In this document: positions 8,913 through 19,493 of the stretch, piece by piece
Numbering within the stretch: the stretch's first letter is position 1
How the letters are laid out: every line of letters begins with the position of its first letter
Assembly: GCA_027923505.1 (NCBI GenBank)
Contig: BROI01000008.1
Location: 434,001 to 498,000 of the forward strand
Direction: 5' to 3'
Length of the DNA: 64,000 nucleotides
Source of the DNA: Mayamaea pseudoterrestris
Taxonomy: Eukaryota > Bacillariophyta > Bacillariophyceae > Sellaphorales > Sellaphoraceae
Notes under the pieces: generated by a model
Told to the model about the DNA's origin: nothing
The model's input: the letters and a program-made list of their open reading frames with translations, nothing else
Databases searched by the model: none
Position numbers and translations under genes: made by a program

Positions 8913-10489
8913 ATGAGCTCAGGGAGAGTGTCAGGTCGTCAGCTGGTTACTCGTCCGCCAATTGTTCCGTCGTCGTTCGATAAATTGCAACCTGATCGGT
9001 TTGACCAATTTCTCTTGTCCTACGAGGACGAAGACGACGAAAACTTTAGATACAAGTTACATGTATTGGATATAAACCTTCTAGCGACGACGAATATTGC
9101 ATATGCGACAGCTGTCTTTCTTATTCCGGCAGGAAGAGAGGGTGAATACATGTTCTCATCCAAGAATGGACTGGCAAGCATCGCAGAATCGGCCAAGTGT
9201 GCTCGCATGATCGCTGGTGAGTAAATGGGGATGAATCGCTTGTTGTTGCAATTGTATCTATCTTTCTTTTTTCGTGAGCATTACTCTAATCAATCTGACC
9301 TACGCTATCAGTGTCTTTTGGACGTCACCATGTCTTTGAAAGCCAGCAGCTGGTTCAAGAGGAGTTGACTTTTGTGGTGCAGCTTCTGTCGCGGCAAGGC
9401 AAATTCTTGCCGTCGTACACTCAGATAAACAATGAAAAAGACATACCATTTATGGCTTTGGATGGTTTGGGGAAGCGTCGAGTTGTGGCGGAAGGTCAGA
9501 GCGAGTTAAGCGGAAAGTACATAGTGGAGCAGGTCCAGGCCGACGCCCAACAAGTCCGACGGCTTTACTTTTTGGACAATCCGTTTTTGATCCAGACTGA
9601 AGTTGTGATGAAGGAACTGGAAGGTGGCGTCTATGTCGTTGACCAAGCACATGCAGCTTTCGATTATCACAAAGCTGGTACGTAACCAACGGCCCGTAAA
9701 GATTGATATGAATCATGCACTAATGATGATCGTCACGACGCAGTGGTAGCCGGACTTCTTGCGCTTGTTGATTCACTTAATCACGGGATGTTGATTGGTT
9801 TGGGAGGAGGTGGCTTTGTAAACTTTCTGCACCATGTCTCGCCGGATTGCAAGATAACAGCTGTTGAGCTAGACCCCGCCATTGTCGCCATCGCTAAACA
9901 AAACTTTGGACTCGACAGTCCGTCTTTGCAAGGAGTTCTTGTGTTAAAAATTGGCGACGGATTGGCAATTGGTGTCGAAGGCGCGGAAGTGTCTACCGCC
10001 GAAAAAAGAATCATGCTGCCACCCGAGTCTCTTTCTTTCATAGTCGTTGACGTTGATACCAAAGACAAGACTGTTGGCATGTCATGTCCGCCAGTATCCT
10101 TCCTTGACCAAGGCTATCTCGAACAGCTAGCTACACTGCTGGTTCCGTCGGGAGTGCTGGCAATTAATGTTTCTGCTCGTGATCCCAGTTTGCTTAATGT
10201 TGCTTGCAGCAGCGTTAAAAAGGTCTTTTCCACCGTTTTCTTCTCAAAGAAAAACACCCATGAAGATATCAATGTGGTTCTCTTGGCTACTCAATGCGAT
10301 AGTGCATCGGTAAATGATGGCCCCTTCCAAAATTTGGACGTCAGAACCGGAGATGAACTGCGACTTTTCGCCCATAATTTGTCTATCTGGACCGGAGACT
10401 CGCAAGTTGGAGGGGAAATCGTAAATAATAAGACTCGAAAGAAGAAGTCTAAGAGTAACAAACGCAAGGGAGGCGGCAAACACCGGTAG
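8913..10489 (+). CDS. METTL13 C-terminal-half methyltransferase (eEF1A-type)
   Basis: Three exons, 8913-9216, 9312-9677 and 9744-10489, with introns of 95 and 66 bases, all in phase 1. The product is 471 residues. The order of blocks matches the C-terminal half of METTL13 (eEF1A lysine and N-terminal methyltransferase): FLIPAGREGEYMFSS, a middle beta domain with the YIVEQVQAD segment, then a spermidine-synthase-like Rossmann fold with LIGLGGGGFVNFLH (SAM loop), TAVELDPAIVAIA (acidic end of strand 2), FIVVDVDTKD and GMSCPPVSFL. In animals this half trimethylates the N-terminus of eEF1A. The N-terminal lysine-methylating domain of METTL13 is missing: the gene starts about 80 residues before the C-terminal domain. 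The C-terminus is strongly basic (KTRKKKSKSNKRKGGGKH), unlike the human protein. Substrate assignment is inference. Confidence 0.85.
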
Positions 10490-10849
10490 CAATTATGTTA
10501 TGCGAGATTCACAAGTGCATTCCCATAGTGTGTGAGAGCTGAGACAATAAGCCACCACATAGAGTAGCGCCTTATTTTACGAGCATAGTACTTTAGACGT
10601 GCTCAGATGGAGCCAGTTTGTACCGTATATTCGTAGAATATTCGATATCGCACTACCGTGGCTAATCGTTAACATCAAAGCGTACACGTAGCAAACGTCC
10701 GATTTAAAACCGCTACGATTCCACCAGTTGTGACCGCAGCGCGCCACGACCATTCGACAAGACAATAAGCTCCGCCCTCCGCCGCGACTGCGTCCTTTTT
10801 CATAACCGACATAGACATTCCTATTTTTGTTGATGCACAGATTTCAACC
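10490..10849. other. Intergenic, 360 bases
   Basis: Between two plus-strand genes, so it holds the terminator of the methyltransferase and the promoter of the Cms1-like gene. No motif or RNA gene was recognised. Confidence 0.45.
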
Positions 10850-11711
10850 ATGGGTGGAGACGATCTTGGAAGCGATGACGAGTGCTTGTATGCTTCAAAC
10901 CAGAGTGCTGAAAACGACTTGAGCGACACCGAAGAACAAACAGACGGCACCGTCGGCGATACCACCAACAAGCGCAAGTGCGTTAAAGGCCTGGTCGAGC
11001 CCACGATAAGCACGAAGAAACCGAAGACTGAGAAAGGTAGTGTGACCGTATCGGAGCAAACAGCGCAGGATCAAGCGGCTATTCTGTCATCTGCTTTGGC
11101 GAAGTATGCATCTACTTTGGACTCTCAACCTCGGAACATCGAGCTTGAGGCCGGCTATTTTGCCACATCCACGCAGCAATCTCTGTTGTTACGTTTGACT
11201 AGTGTTGTCGCCCAAAACAAGATACGAAAATGGAAGCATAAGCTGTCTCCTTGTGTGGTATGTACATGTACGACCCAGTAATGTATGAAAAAGAAGTTGA
11301 AGTAAAATTTGTCCTCATATCGATAGGTTTCAAATCTTACAGGTTGTCGTTTGCCTCTCGGCTCGTCGGGCGGTCCATGTATTGAAAGAGTTATCTCCCA
11401 TGAAGGCGAGAGCCGCAAAGTTGTTTCCGAAGAATAATTCAATAACTGAGCAGCTCAAAGAGCTAGCCGAGACAACTTTTGGACTTGCCGTCGGAACGCC
11501 TCACCGGTTACAAGCGCTATGCAAAGGTGATGACTCTGCGTGTTTATCATTCCGTCATACAAAGCTCGTAGTTTTTGACTGCGAGCTGTCTGACAAGCAC
11601 TATTCTGTGTTAACCTTGCCAGACACGGCACCGAGTTGTCTGGGCTTGCTTGTCGAGCATATTCTTCCAGAACTCCACAAGCGAAAGGATATTCGCATTG
11701 GATTACTTTAA
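10850..11711 (+). CDS. CMSS1: Cms1-like small-subunit biogenesis protein
   Basis: Two exons, 10850-11257 and 11343-11711, with an 85-base intron (GTATGT...CTTACAG); phase 0; 258 residues. The N-terminal 65 residues are acidic, then basic with a likely nuclear signal (STKKPKTEKG). The C-terminal two thirds follow the Cms1 family, a degenerate DEAD-box-like fold: VVVCLSARRAVHVLKEL, KLFPKNNSITEQLKEL, FGLAVGTPHRLQALCK (GTP-x-R motif) and HTKLVVFDCELSDKHY, the position of the DEAD box, here without DEAD. Yeast Cms1 associates with the small-subunit processome in the nucleolus. Lack of the Walker A and DEAD residues means it is unlikely to be an active helicase, as is usual in this family. It ends only 35 bases from the convergent VPS9-domain gene. 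Confidence 0.85.
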
Positions 11712-11746
11712 CGTATGTGTATCAGTTTATGTCTATATATGTGTAT

Positions 11747-14239
11747 TTAGCAAGAGTCGTCTAGAGGGACCGGGAGAAGTGGCAAAAAAATCTCTTGGTC
11801 GTCGGTCACTGAAAGGTCCAGCTCCTGAATATAACTCATGGCGGCCTCATAACATGCCAAGTAGTATCCGATCTCGCCAATCTTATTGATGGGGTCGCAA
11901 AGTGTTTTCAGTAGCACACCCAAAGCGCATGGACGATCCAAGTCCGCCTTGACCATGCAATATATGAATATGGGAAGAAAATTGTCGGCGCCGAGGTTGG
12001 GCGACCGAGAAGTAGCAAGTCCTTCTTGACCCAAATGTGTGGCGCCGTGCTCCGACGAGACTAGCCGCGATATTTCACGAGCCGCTTCGACGATGGCACG
12101 AAGCTTGACGCAAGGTAGCGTGCTCTGGCCGACCCCCTCCTTCAAAATACTACAGACGGTGGACCAGCCCGTCGGACTCAGCATGCCTTCTGCAATCCGA
12201 AATCTAACCTGTGGACGTTTACGTAACTCGCTGATCTTAAACTGTATCTCAATATCCTCGTGTCTCCAGCCATTGACCAGCCATCGGGACATAACGCCTC
12301 TAAGAGGCACGTAGACCTCGATTTCGATTTGCTCCCTGACGGCCTCACGGACTAGTGTTTCCCATAACACGACTCCATTAGGCCCCGCAAACGACTCATT
12401 TAGAACTCTATACTCGTCCCACTCGCCAATAGATTGAAAATCATTCATGCAACCTTCTATTATCATGTTTTGAAGTTGGTCCAGAAACGTTCTCGCTTCA
12501 TCGAGACTTTCCATCGCTCGGTTTTTTAATACCGAGCGTCCTTGCGACTCAAGAAATTCAAGTTCCTCCAGGCGTGGCCCCTTTGCTCGAGTATTTTCTA
12601 TGAACGCTTTAATCACCTTCTGTACGCCTTCAAGAAGCATGAGTCTATATGTGAATTGCTGGATGCTCCGCTTCAGCGACCTCAAAACAACACTCGAGTC
12701 CAGCATGTCCTTAGAATGCATCGCAGGGTTAGCGAGAGTCATTTCGCAGCCAAGAAACGATTGAACGTAGACGAGCGCTTCGACGACATTTGGATTCAAA
12801 TGTTCTTTGTAAATCATGGAACAAAGAAAATGTAAAAAGTGCTCAAGTTGACGGCATTTTGACTGGCCGGTAGTGATCGTTTCTTTTCTTAACGGGCTGC
12901 CGAAAAGCGAATATGCTTGTCTCGGAAATGGAAGTTCAGCAATACAGCCGTGTAAATCCGTCACAAGTGCTTTAAGATCGCAAAAATCTCGGAGGTAGCG
13001 AATGGGTGCGTACCACTCAACTCCAGTTTCAATGTCATAAACCCAGATTGTGTAGGCGGTCTCGTTGCCATCCAAAAAAGAATTGACAATATGCACACAT
13101 AATGCCTTTCGAACATTAGCAAGAGGAAAACTAAAAGACGGGGTGCTTTCCCATTGTAGCGCTCTCTCTGTATACTGATAAAGCATGTTAGTGTTGCTAC
13201 GTTCCGCCTCGTAGGAATTGAGGATGCCCTTGACACGAAGAAGCGCAACAAAGGGATGGACTAGAGGCCGTTTAGATATCCAGTTCAAGGGCGTCGAGTT
13301 AAAGGTTGTATCACTTGGCGGTGTTGACGTTTGCGATGAAGCATCTGAGATAGTGAATTTCAATCGAGGAGCATGGGTGTCCTGCACATCAACCGGCGAC
13401 TTCACGCCTTGTGGAATTAATTCTTTTCGAAACAAATGCAGCACAACAGGATCGTCTGACTCCTTTATGGCTCGCACAGCGTGCTGCAGCAAGGTTTCAT
13501 CCGGCAGTACCCCTTCAAAAAGTGCAGTTCCATTAATGCCAATTAAAGCATCACCAGGAGATATCTGGGCGAGTATTGCAGGACCTTTAACTTTTTCAAT
13601 GGCATCTAGCGACAGTGTCCGCACCCGACAATTTCGACTCGTCAACGAGTGTACCCAGATACTGCCATTCAGCTCACATAGCGTTAGGCCAAGCCCGATG
13701 TCAGGATCGCGGAAAATTGCTCTCGTGTAATAGTGTTGCAAATTGATTGGACCTTCCTTTGCTAAATCTCTGAAAAGCATATGCTGCTGCATTGCTCGCT
13801 TTTCTAAGTCGTCCACCAGCTGATAGTGCCACTGGCCGCTGTCTTCGTCCAGTTTGCGAATTGCCATGCTTGGTGGTAAACGGAGGAAGTCGTGAGGTAA
13901 TGTAATGTGCTTTCTCCAATAAATCTCCGCAACTCTTTCCTCGGCAGATAGTTCATCCATGATCCTTCGTCCCAGCTTAGATATTGGCAACAAATACGCT
14001 CGTTTTCTCTCGTTCGACCCCCTCTGGGTTGTCGGGGATGTGGTCCGTTGCTTCTCACCGACTCGCTCTCGATGAAGCTCCTTAAGTTCCACTGTTGATA
14101 ATTCAGGAAATATTTGACGCAAAAGACAGATAGCTTCGGCATCGTCTTCAACAGCGCAGGTGTCTAGCTCAACCAATGCAACTGAATTTGAAGAAGAATT
14201 CCTTGTCAAACAAGCACGCATCGGCTGACTCTCGTCCAT
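11747..14239 (-). CDS. PDZ-PX-VPS9 protein, probable Rab5 exchange factor
   Basis: Single exon, 830 residues from the ATG at 14239 (the frame extends to 14308 only via GTG). Domain order: a CUE-like helix (ICLLRQIFPELSTVELKEL) near residues 37-60; a PDZ-like domain around 185-275 with ILAQISPGDALIGINGTAL; a PX-type segment around 385-470 with YTIWVYDIETGVEWYAPIRY and LPFPRQ; a helical region with coiled-coil character; and a C-terminal VPS9 domain around 720-800 with GADNFLPIFIYCMVKAD and GEIGYYLACYEAAMSYIQ, the family signature with the catalytic Asp. VPS9 domains activate Rab5-family GTPases on early endosomes; PX binds phosphoinositide; CUE binds ubiquitin. The combination with PDZ is not one I know from animals or yeast. 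The gene is convergent with the Cms1-like gene. Confidence 0.85.
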   Translation of the reverse strand: MDESQPMRACLTRNSSSNSVALVELDTCAVEDDAEAICLLRQIFPELSTVELKELHRERVGEKQRTTSPTTQRGSNERKRAYLLPISKLGRRIMDELSAEERVAEIYWRKHITLPHDFLRLPPSMAIRKLDEDSGQWHYQLVDDLEKRAMQQHMLFRDLAKEGPINLQHYYTRAIFRDPDIGLGLTLCELNGSIWVHSLTSRNCRVRTLSLDAIEKVKGPAILAQISPGDALIGINGTALFEGVLPDETLLQHAVRAIKESDDPVVLHLFRKELIPQGVKSPVDVQDTHAPRLKFTISDASSQTSTPPSDTTFNSTPLNWISKRPLVHPFVALLRVKGILNSYEAERSNTNMLYQYTERALQWESTPSFSFPLANVRKALCVHIVNSFLDGNETAYTIWVYDIETGVEWYAPIRYLRDFCDLKALVTDLHGCIAELPFPRQAYSLFGSPLRKETITTGQSKCRQLEHFLHFLCSMIYKEHLNPNVVEALVYVQSFLGCEMTLANPAMHSKDMLDSSVVLRSLKRSIQQFTYRLMLLEGVQKVIKAFIENTRAKGPRLEELEFLESQGRSVLKNRAMESLDEARTFLDQLQNMIIEGCMNDFQSIGEWDEYRVLNESFAGPNGVVLWETLVREAVREQIEIEVYVPLRGVMSRWLVNGWRHEDIEIQFKISELRKRPQVRFRIAEGMLSPTGWSTVCSILKEGVGQSTLPCVKLRAIVEAAREISRLVSSEHGATHLGQEGLATSRSPNLGADNFLPIFIYCMVKADLDRPCALGVLLKTLCDPINKIGEIGYYLACYEAAMSYIQELDLSVTDDQEIFLPLLPVPLDDSC

Positions 14240-14599
14240 GATGTTGGATGACGAATGACGACTGCTGTTGTTGACTCTGTATTGACGCCAATGAATGCAA
14301 TCGCTCACATCCGAGAGTCTTGGCAGCGCGGGAGCCCAACGTATAAGTACTTTATCATCATCGTCTCAGGAACGAAAGGAATATGCATCCATCACGACAA
14401 AGCGATGCGTTTCATCTTTGTTGTTGTCGCAATGTTAATGACCTTATTGGCACGATTCGTACGCGTACGACGTACGACTCGCTTCGTGGCCTGGAAGCGA
14501 TAGTCTCTCGCCACAATGCTGGCTAATAGCTATCGCGTATGTTATGGATGAACCACTAATTGTACTCTTTTATCGACAGTATGGATATCGTATGATTGC
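14240..14599. other. Intergenic with promoter of the VPS9-domain gene
   Basis: 360 bases upstream of the VPS9-domain gene and downstream of the Wee1 gene. The core gtacgacgtacg at 14465-14476 repeats the one at 5898. Nothing else was recognised. Confidence 0.45.
14465..14476. promoter_or_regulatory. 12-base core shared with the 5898 inverted repeat
   Basis: gtacgacgtacg, itself nearly self-complementary, about 226 bases upstream of the ATG at 14239. The copy at 5898 is about 223 bases upstream of its ATG. A regulatory role is inferred from identity and equal distance. Confidence 0.35.
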
Positions 14600-16810
14600 T
14601 TAAAGGTAAGGCATTGGTCCTCCGCTCCAAGTATTTGCCCGCACGAGGCCTTTTTTCAAGGTGGGCATATGCGGCATGGCATGCATGTTCATGTGACGTG
14701 CTTGCGCAGCGAGCTGCTCATTGGCTTGCATTACTTTGGATTTTTCGACAAAGAGTGCTTTTTGCTCGTCGCTCAACAGTTGCGGGTGTTCGAGAAGCTT
14801 GCTCGCGGATGGACGATTCTCTGCTACGGGATTCATCATGTGCCGAATCAGAGTGTTCATGTCATGCCGCGTATTCGGTAGCGGCAATAACTTTCCGGCT
14901 CGAATATCCTGCCATTCTTGTCCATCCATCGGTAATGGTCGACCAAGACAAATCTCGTACAGTGTTGCACCCAGAGAAAAGATGTCACTTTTGGTCAAAT
15001 CGCTGTGATTGCCGCTCAAGAGCTCAAGAGACATGAATCGCGAGTCTCCCTCCTCAACATCTTCGTGAATTGACGCGAGTGTGACAAGGCCGAAATCGGC
15101 CAGCTTGTATTGATCATTCTTGAGTAAAATATTAGGAGGTTTGATATCCAGATGCACCATGTCTTGGCGATGGATAAACTCCAAGGCAAGCAGCATTTCG
15201 CGAAGAAGCTTGAACCGACGATGGTCGCTAAAGGGCCCCGAGGCAATTTCATTGCTCAAAGTCGACGAGCAGAGTTCCGTTTGAATGTACAACAAGTTGT
15301 CCTCCATCCATGCTTGGTGGTAGCGCACAATATGAAAGGTAGCAGTGTCCGCTTGGTCAGAGAGTGCAGCCAAAGCGTAAACCTGTAATCATGAGATGCA
15401 AATTTTAGTGCAATCTCATCATCAAGTACGATGCGATGCAGTACAAGGGATACACATTTAAATACGACTCACCTCTTTCAACATGCGATCGCGATCCATT
15501 GCTCCGCGAGCAGCCCTTTTTCCCTTTTTAACCGCGTACATACATCCATCCAGCCGACTAAGGACTTTGTAAACTGTTCCAAAGCATCCTGTCCCAATGA
15601 CATCAAGAACGTCGTAATCAGTGTAGAATCGAGACTTGCGTCCGTTGTTTGTCTCGTCTTCCTCGTCCATGTTCATGTTAACGTACTGGCCTGGATGCGG
15701 GGTTCGAGCTGGTGGCAAGGAATTGGCAGTCGTCCGACGCTCCACAAAGGGAGTGCTCGGATCCTGTCTGCGAATGGATGGATAAGCGGATCTGTTCGGC
15801 TTGGCCTTGACGGGAGTTGGCGGCGGAAAGCTCATGGCATCTGTTGGACTGATTTCTCGTTTCAATAGTGCATCATCAAGTGAAGCTTGTTTGGTATCAA
15901 TCAACAATTGCTTCGTGGCCGGGAATGAACTGAATGAGGTGGCAACATGCTGCTCCGACGCGGCGACGACATCGTCCGACATGCGCAACCTTCGTACTTT
16001 CATCAAGCTCTCGTTTTTGGACGGTGCCGTGGCCAAGTCTTCGTGAATTGGTGAGCCCGTAAAGGAGAAGCGTCTGTCGGGAAAGCCAGAAAACAAAGCA
16101 TCGTCGCCCATTGAAACTGACGGACTATCGGTAGGGAATCGTTTCGACGAAGGTGCTGCTGCGCGGTGACGAGGCGGAATGGCTGCCATCTTGTGATTGT
16201 CTTGATCGCTCGCGTAGAAAGAAAGCGGCATGGAAGGACCAGGAGCAGCCGAAGTAGCCCAAACGGTATCCTCCTCCATCATCATGGGCGAGCTAAAGGG
16301 ATTTTTCGACTCGACGTATCGGCCATCCATGGTGAGAAATGCATTGGGTGACTTGTGGGGCGACATTTGCATCATCATGGAATCTCCTCCTGCAAAAGCT
16401 CTTCCAGGCGAATTTGGTCGGTCAGCCGATGTTCGCTTTCTTCCGTGTACGGGAGGAAGAGTGAACGAGTGAATATTATTCGAGTTGCCTGGCCCCGGGC
16501 TATATCCAAAATCCATGCCGAGATTGAGTGGCCGAAGGGTTGGCCGTTGCGCCGATGGAGGCGACAAATCAATGTCACTTCCATCATCAAAGAGTCGACG
16601 ACTTTCTTCAGTAGACTTTCGGCCTAGACTGACACGGGAGCGTCGGCTTTGACTGCTGCTACCGCTGGAGTGTTGTGACTGAGGAGGACTGCCGGTAGAG
16701 AGAATTGAGTCTTCCTCCATCATGATGGTAGCCAAGGACTCGACTTCTGACGTTGTTGTCGTCATGCTCATGAGACTAGATCGACCTTCCTTGAACGGCG
16801 TCATGTTCAT
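14600..16810 (-). CDS. WEE1: Wee1-type cell-cycle kinase
   Basis: Two exons, 15473-16810 and 14600-15382, with a 90-base intron (GTGAGT...GATTACAG) in phase 0; 706 residues from the ATG at 16810. About 400 N-terminal residues are disordered, Ser/Pro/Met-rich, with many SP and TP sites, as expected for a cyclin-dependent kinase partner. The kinase domain starts near 400: glycine loop IGTGCFGTVYKV, VAIK-type Lys in YAVKKGKR, catalytic loop HLDIKPPNIL near 520, DFG as DFGLVTL, then EEGDSRFMSLELL, the Wee1-family activation-segment signature, and RPLPMDGQEWQDIRAGK, also typical of Wee1. Wee1 phosphorylates the inhibitory Tyr of CDK1 and so holds entry into mitosis. The DFG is canonical where animal Wee1 has DLG. 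A Myt1-like role is possible, but no membrane anchor is seen. Confidence 0.9.
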
Positions 16811-17512
16811 GAGTAGTGTCGTTCGGGTTGGAAAAGTTAGCAGCCACAGCGTTACTTCGTAAGGCGCGTCTGGCGTAAGATATTGATGCGGAAGCTGATG
16901 ACAGGCGGTGACTGAATAGAACAAAAAGTGCGTCTGTCGTCTTTTCCTTTCGCCTTTTATCCACTTGCAATTCTAGTATCCTCTACACTGATGAAACAAC
17001 ACAACGTGACTTCGAATGTCGCTCCTAATTTGTTTGACAAGCGGTTGTGTTTCAAAATGCATTTGGAGAGCCAAGGAGGTCGCAAACAAGACCGACCATG
17101 CCGATCATTGGAGGGACGATCGCGCAACGGCGAAATGAGCTAAAATAGTCGCAATCAGTCGCAGTCCGACACGGATGTTTACCGCTTTACTAAAACACGC
17201 TTGGAAACTGCTTGCTGCCCTTGCTCGTCGAAGCAGCAACATCCAAAAGAGAAAGCCGAAGTTGCTTCTGCGTTGTTTGATCAAGGTACGCTAATTCTTT
17301 AACATTCGATAACTCGAGAGTAAAATAAGACTCTGCGCTTGCTTGCTGAAGTGGTTACAGAGGGTGAAGAGGAACGAGCAACCGAGTCATTCGGTGTGGT
17401 CAGGTCGCAGGTTCATCGTTTGTGTTATCGGTATGCTTTTCCATCGCAACGCCTATCATCATGCCTTTCAACTCATTGGTTGCGCTATCTTTTTTTCGTA
17501 GTCACAACAATC
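16811..17512. other. Divergent promoter region of Wee1 and eL31 genes
   Basis: 702 bases between two divergent ATGs. The eL31 side carries a probable 5' UTR intron (17431-17501: GTATGC donor, ACTCATTG..., TTTTTTCGTAG acceptor) that ends 11 bases before the ATG, a common layout for ribosomal protein genes. No other element was recognised. Confidence 0.5.
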
Positions 17513-17857
17513 ATGGCAAAGACAAAGACTGATCTCGTCACACGAGACTACACCATTCACCTTTCAAAGCGCGTGCACAAGCTTCAATTCAAGCGTCGCG
17601 CTCCACGAGCTGTCAAGGAAATCAAGGCGTTTGCAACAAAGGCAATGAACACAAAAGACGTTCGCATTGACTCCGCCTTGAACAAGTACATTTGGAAGCA
17701 AGGCATCAAGAATGTTCCCACCCGAGTCCGCGTGCGCCTCAGTCGAAAGATTAACGATGATGAAGAGGCAGACGAAAAGCTTTACACACTGGCACAATTG
17801 ATTGAAGTTGACTCTTTCAAAGGACTTCAGACGGAGGAAAAGACTGACGAGGCATAG
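17513..17857 (+). CDS. RPL31: 60S ribosomal protein eL31
   Basis: 114 residues from the ATG at 17513 (MAKTKTDLVTRDYTIHLSKR). The whole sequence follows eL31: RVHKLQFKRRAPRAVKEIK, FATKAMNTKDVRIDSALNK, YIWKQGIKNVPTRVRVRLSR and KLYTLAQLIEVDSFKGLQT. eL31 lies at the rim of the polypeptide exit tunnel of the cytosolic 60S subunit. The open frame extends upstream to 17339 in the same phase, but this part overlaps the likely 5' UTR intron at 17431-17501 and has no family similarity, so the internal ATG is the start. No intron lies in the coding part. It is convergent with the ArfGAP gene. Confidence 0.97.
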   Translation: MAKTKTDLVTRDYTIHLSKRVHKLQFKRRAPRAVKEIKAFATKAMNTKDVRIDSALNKYIWKQGIKNVPTRVRVRLSRKINDDEEADEKLYTLAQLIEVDSFKGLQTEEKTDEA

Positions 17858-17988
17858 ATACGTATAATCGGTAACTTGCTCCTTACTCTCGTTCTTCGCT
17901 ATCGTACAAATGCAATCATAATCAATATCTAGCGTAAACTATAAAAGTACGATATGCATTCAAACATCCATGCCAGTTATTCAATTCT

Positions 17989-18585
17989 CTATGCGTACTG
18001 AACACTCAAGCGACGCTCCAACTTGGGTGTCAGACGCGAGTTTGTATCTCGCGGCACCTGCTGCGAGCACGTCCGTCGAGGCGGCTTGCGTCGACTCTCC
18101 TCCCGGCCCTTGTATAAACCCTTGTGTGAAACACCTTCAGCATGAGTTAATAGTTGGGTTCGATAAAAGCGAGCTGCCTTGGTTTGGTAGCGCTTCGTCG
18201 GCATATCGCCCATTTCATGTCGCTCAAAGAAAGTTTGGAGCTGTGCATTGCCGCCTTCAAGCATGCTCAAAATCTGCAAGTGGGTCCAGCTATCCATGGA
18301 AATACTACGAACAGTCGACGTTCGAACGCCGTAGGATCGATGCCGTCCACTACAGCGTAAACAGATCAATGAGCCAAAGCTTACCGACGCCCAGTCAGGG
18401 TTGGGACTACCGCAATCGACGCAGGCGGCATTCCCTGGGAGCTCCTTGAGAAGCTTGCAACATGCTACTCCAAACCTGCCTCCTTCATGAGCTGGAAGGT
18501 TTCGAAGTTCCTCCAGCTCCTGCGCGGCGCGGGAGACAATCAACGAGGATGAATCTTCCGTCAGTGCATTACTGCTTGGACGCAT
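17989..18585 (-). CDS. ArfGAP-domain protein
   Basis: 198 residues from the ATG at 18585; single exon. The ArfGAP zinc finger spans about residues 45-130: C-x2-C (CVDCGS), x16, C-x2-C (CLRCSG), followed by HRSYGVRTSTVRSISMDSW, where the Arg of the GVRTS/GVH-type motif is the arginine finger. The C-terminal 60 residues are basic and without a recognised domain. ArfGAPs stimulate GTP hydrolysis by Arf GTPases on Golgi and endosomal membranes and so control coat shedding. No PH, ANK, BAR or C2 domain is fused, so this is the minimal type; the subfamily cannot be told. It may be shorter than its relatives if a 3' exon was missed, since the protein ends soon after the domain. Confidence 0.88.
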   Translation of the reverse strand: MRPSSNALTEDSSSLIVSRAAQELEELRNLPAHEGGRFGVACCKLLKELPGNAACVDCGSPNPDWASVSFGSLICLRCSGRHRSYGVRTSTVRSISMDSWTHLQILSMLEGGNAQLQTFFERHEMGDMPTKRYQTKAARFYRTQLLTHAEGVSHKGLYKGREESRRKPPRRTCSQQVPRDTNSRLTPKLERRLSVQYA

Positions 18586-19493
18586 GTTCACTGTTCCTGG
18601 CCAAGGAATGACCGACCGACTGGTTTTGCCTGCCTTGGCAGTGAATTGAATATGAAATCCAGGTTGATTGCTTCTTGCTAGTGTTGTATCGGTATTAGCT
18701 GATTGCGGGCAGTTGGATGCGATATTCTTTCACAGTTCACCGTTCGTAGCACAAAGCCTACTCCATCTGGACTCCGTCGCTCATCTTTTATCGACTTGTA
18801 GGCTTCGGTACGAAAAGCTTCATGCAGCATTCGGCTGGCAACCACGAAAAACGGACGTCGCAATTCAAATTCAATAGCCCCGCGCGCCATTGATGAAAGG
18901 CCGAAATGATTTGAACGGCCTGCGCACCTCGTCAGAGGCAACATCTGCCCCATGGACCACTCATTTCTGAAAATGGAATCACGGACATGTGCCAAGATAC
19001 CAGGAAAGAGTTATCGACACGAAAAGGTGACTCTCCCACTGACGTCACAAGCGAGATTCTCCGCTTAGCCCCAAAGCGAAGGCATATAACCAGCAAGACC
19101 AATTTACTTAACGGATTACGATCAGCCACGAAAGTCTACGAGCGCTACGTGACGAACCGTGCAGCTTAGACCTTTCATCGCCTTCGCTTGATTCAACCGC
19201 ACATAATCCTTGCCTGGAGCGGTCCTGTCACTGCCTGACACCAAACGTTCCTTTCTTGCTCCATCTTACAATATAAGCCTTGCCGAACGAGCATTTTCAT
19301 CTTAGCAGGTCCCAAGCAGGTGAGTTGTTTAAACAATTGCGCATTGATCCATTGCGAGCCCTCGATGCTTGTACGTCAAGCTGTTGATTGTAGACCGTTG
19401 GACGATTCGACGTTCCATTCCTTCTTGCAATCATCACTCGAACCACTTACCCAAATCATTACGTACAACGATCTTGAATCTTGACGCAGGATT
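18586..19493. other. Intergenic, about 900 bases, with 5' UTR intron
   Basis: Divergent region between the ArfGAP and HMG-box genes. A likely 5' UTR intron of the HMG gene lies at 19321-19489 (AAGCAG|GTGAGT ... TTGACGCAG) just before the ATG at 19494. Short open frames here (for example 18678-18995 minus) have no family features. Confidence 0.5.

Noticed and set aside
18678-18995. A 105-codon minus-strand frame between ArfGAP and HMG-box genes
   Set aside because: No ordered motif or homology that I can recall, and overlapping frames of similar length exist on the other strand.
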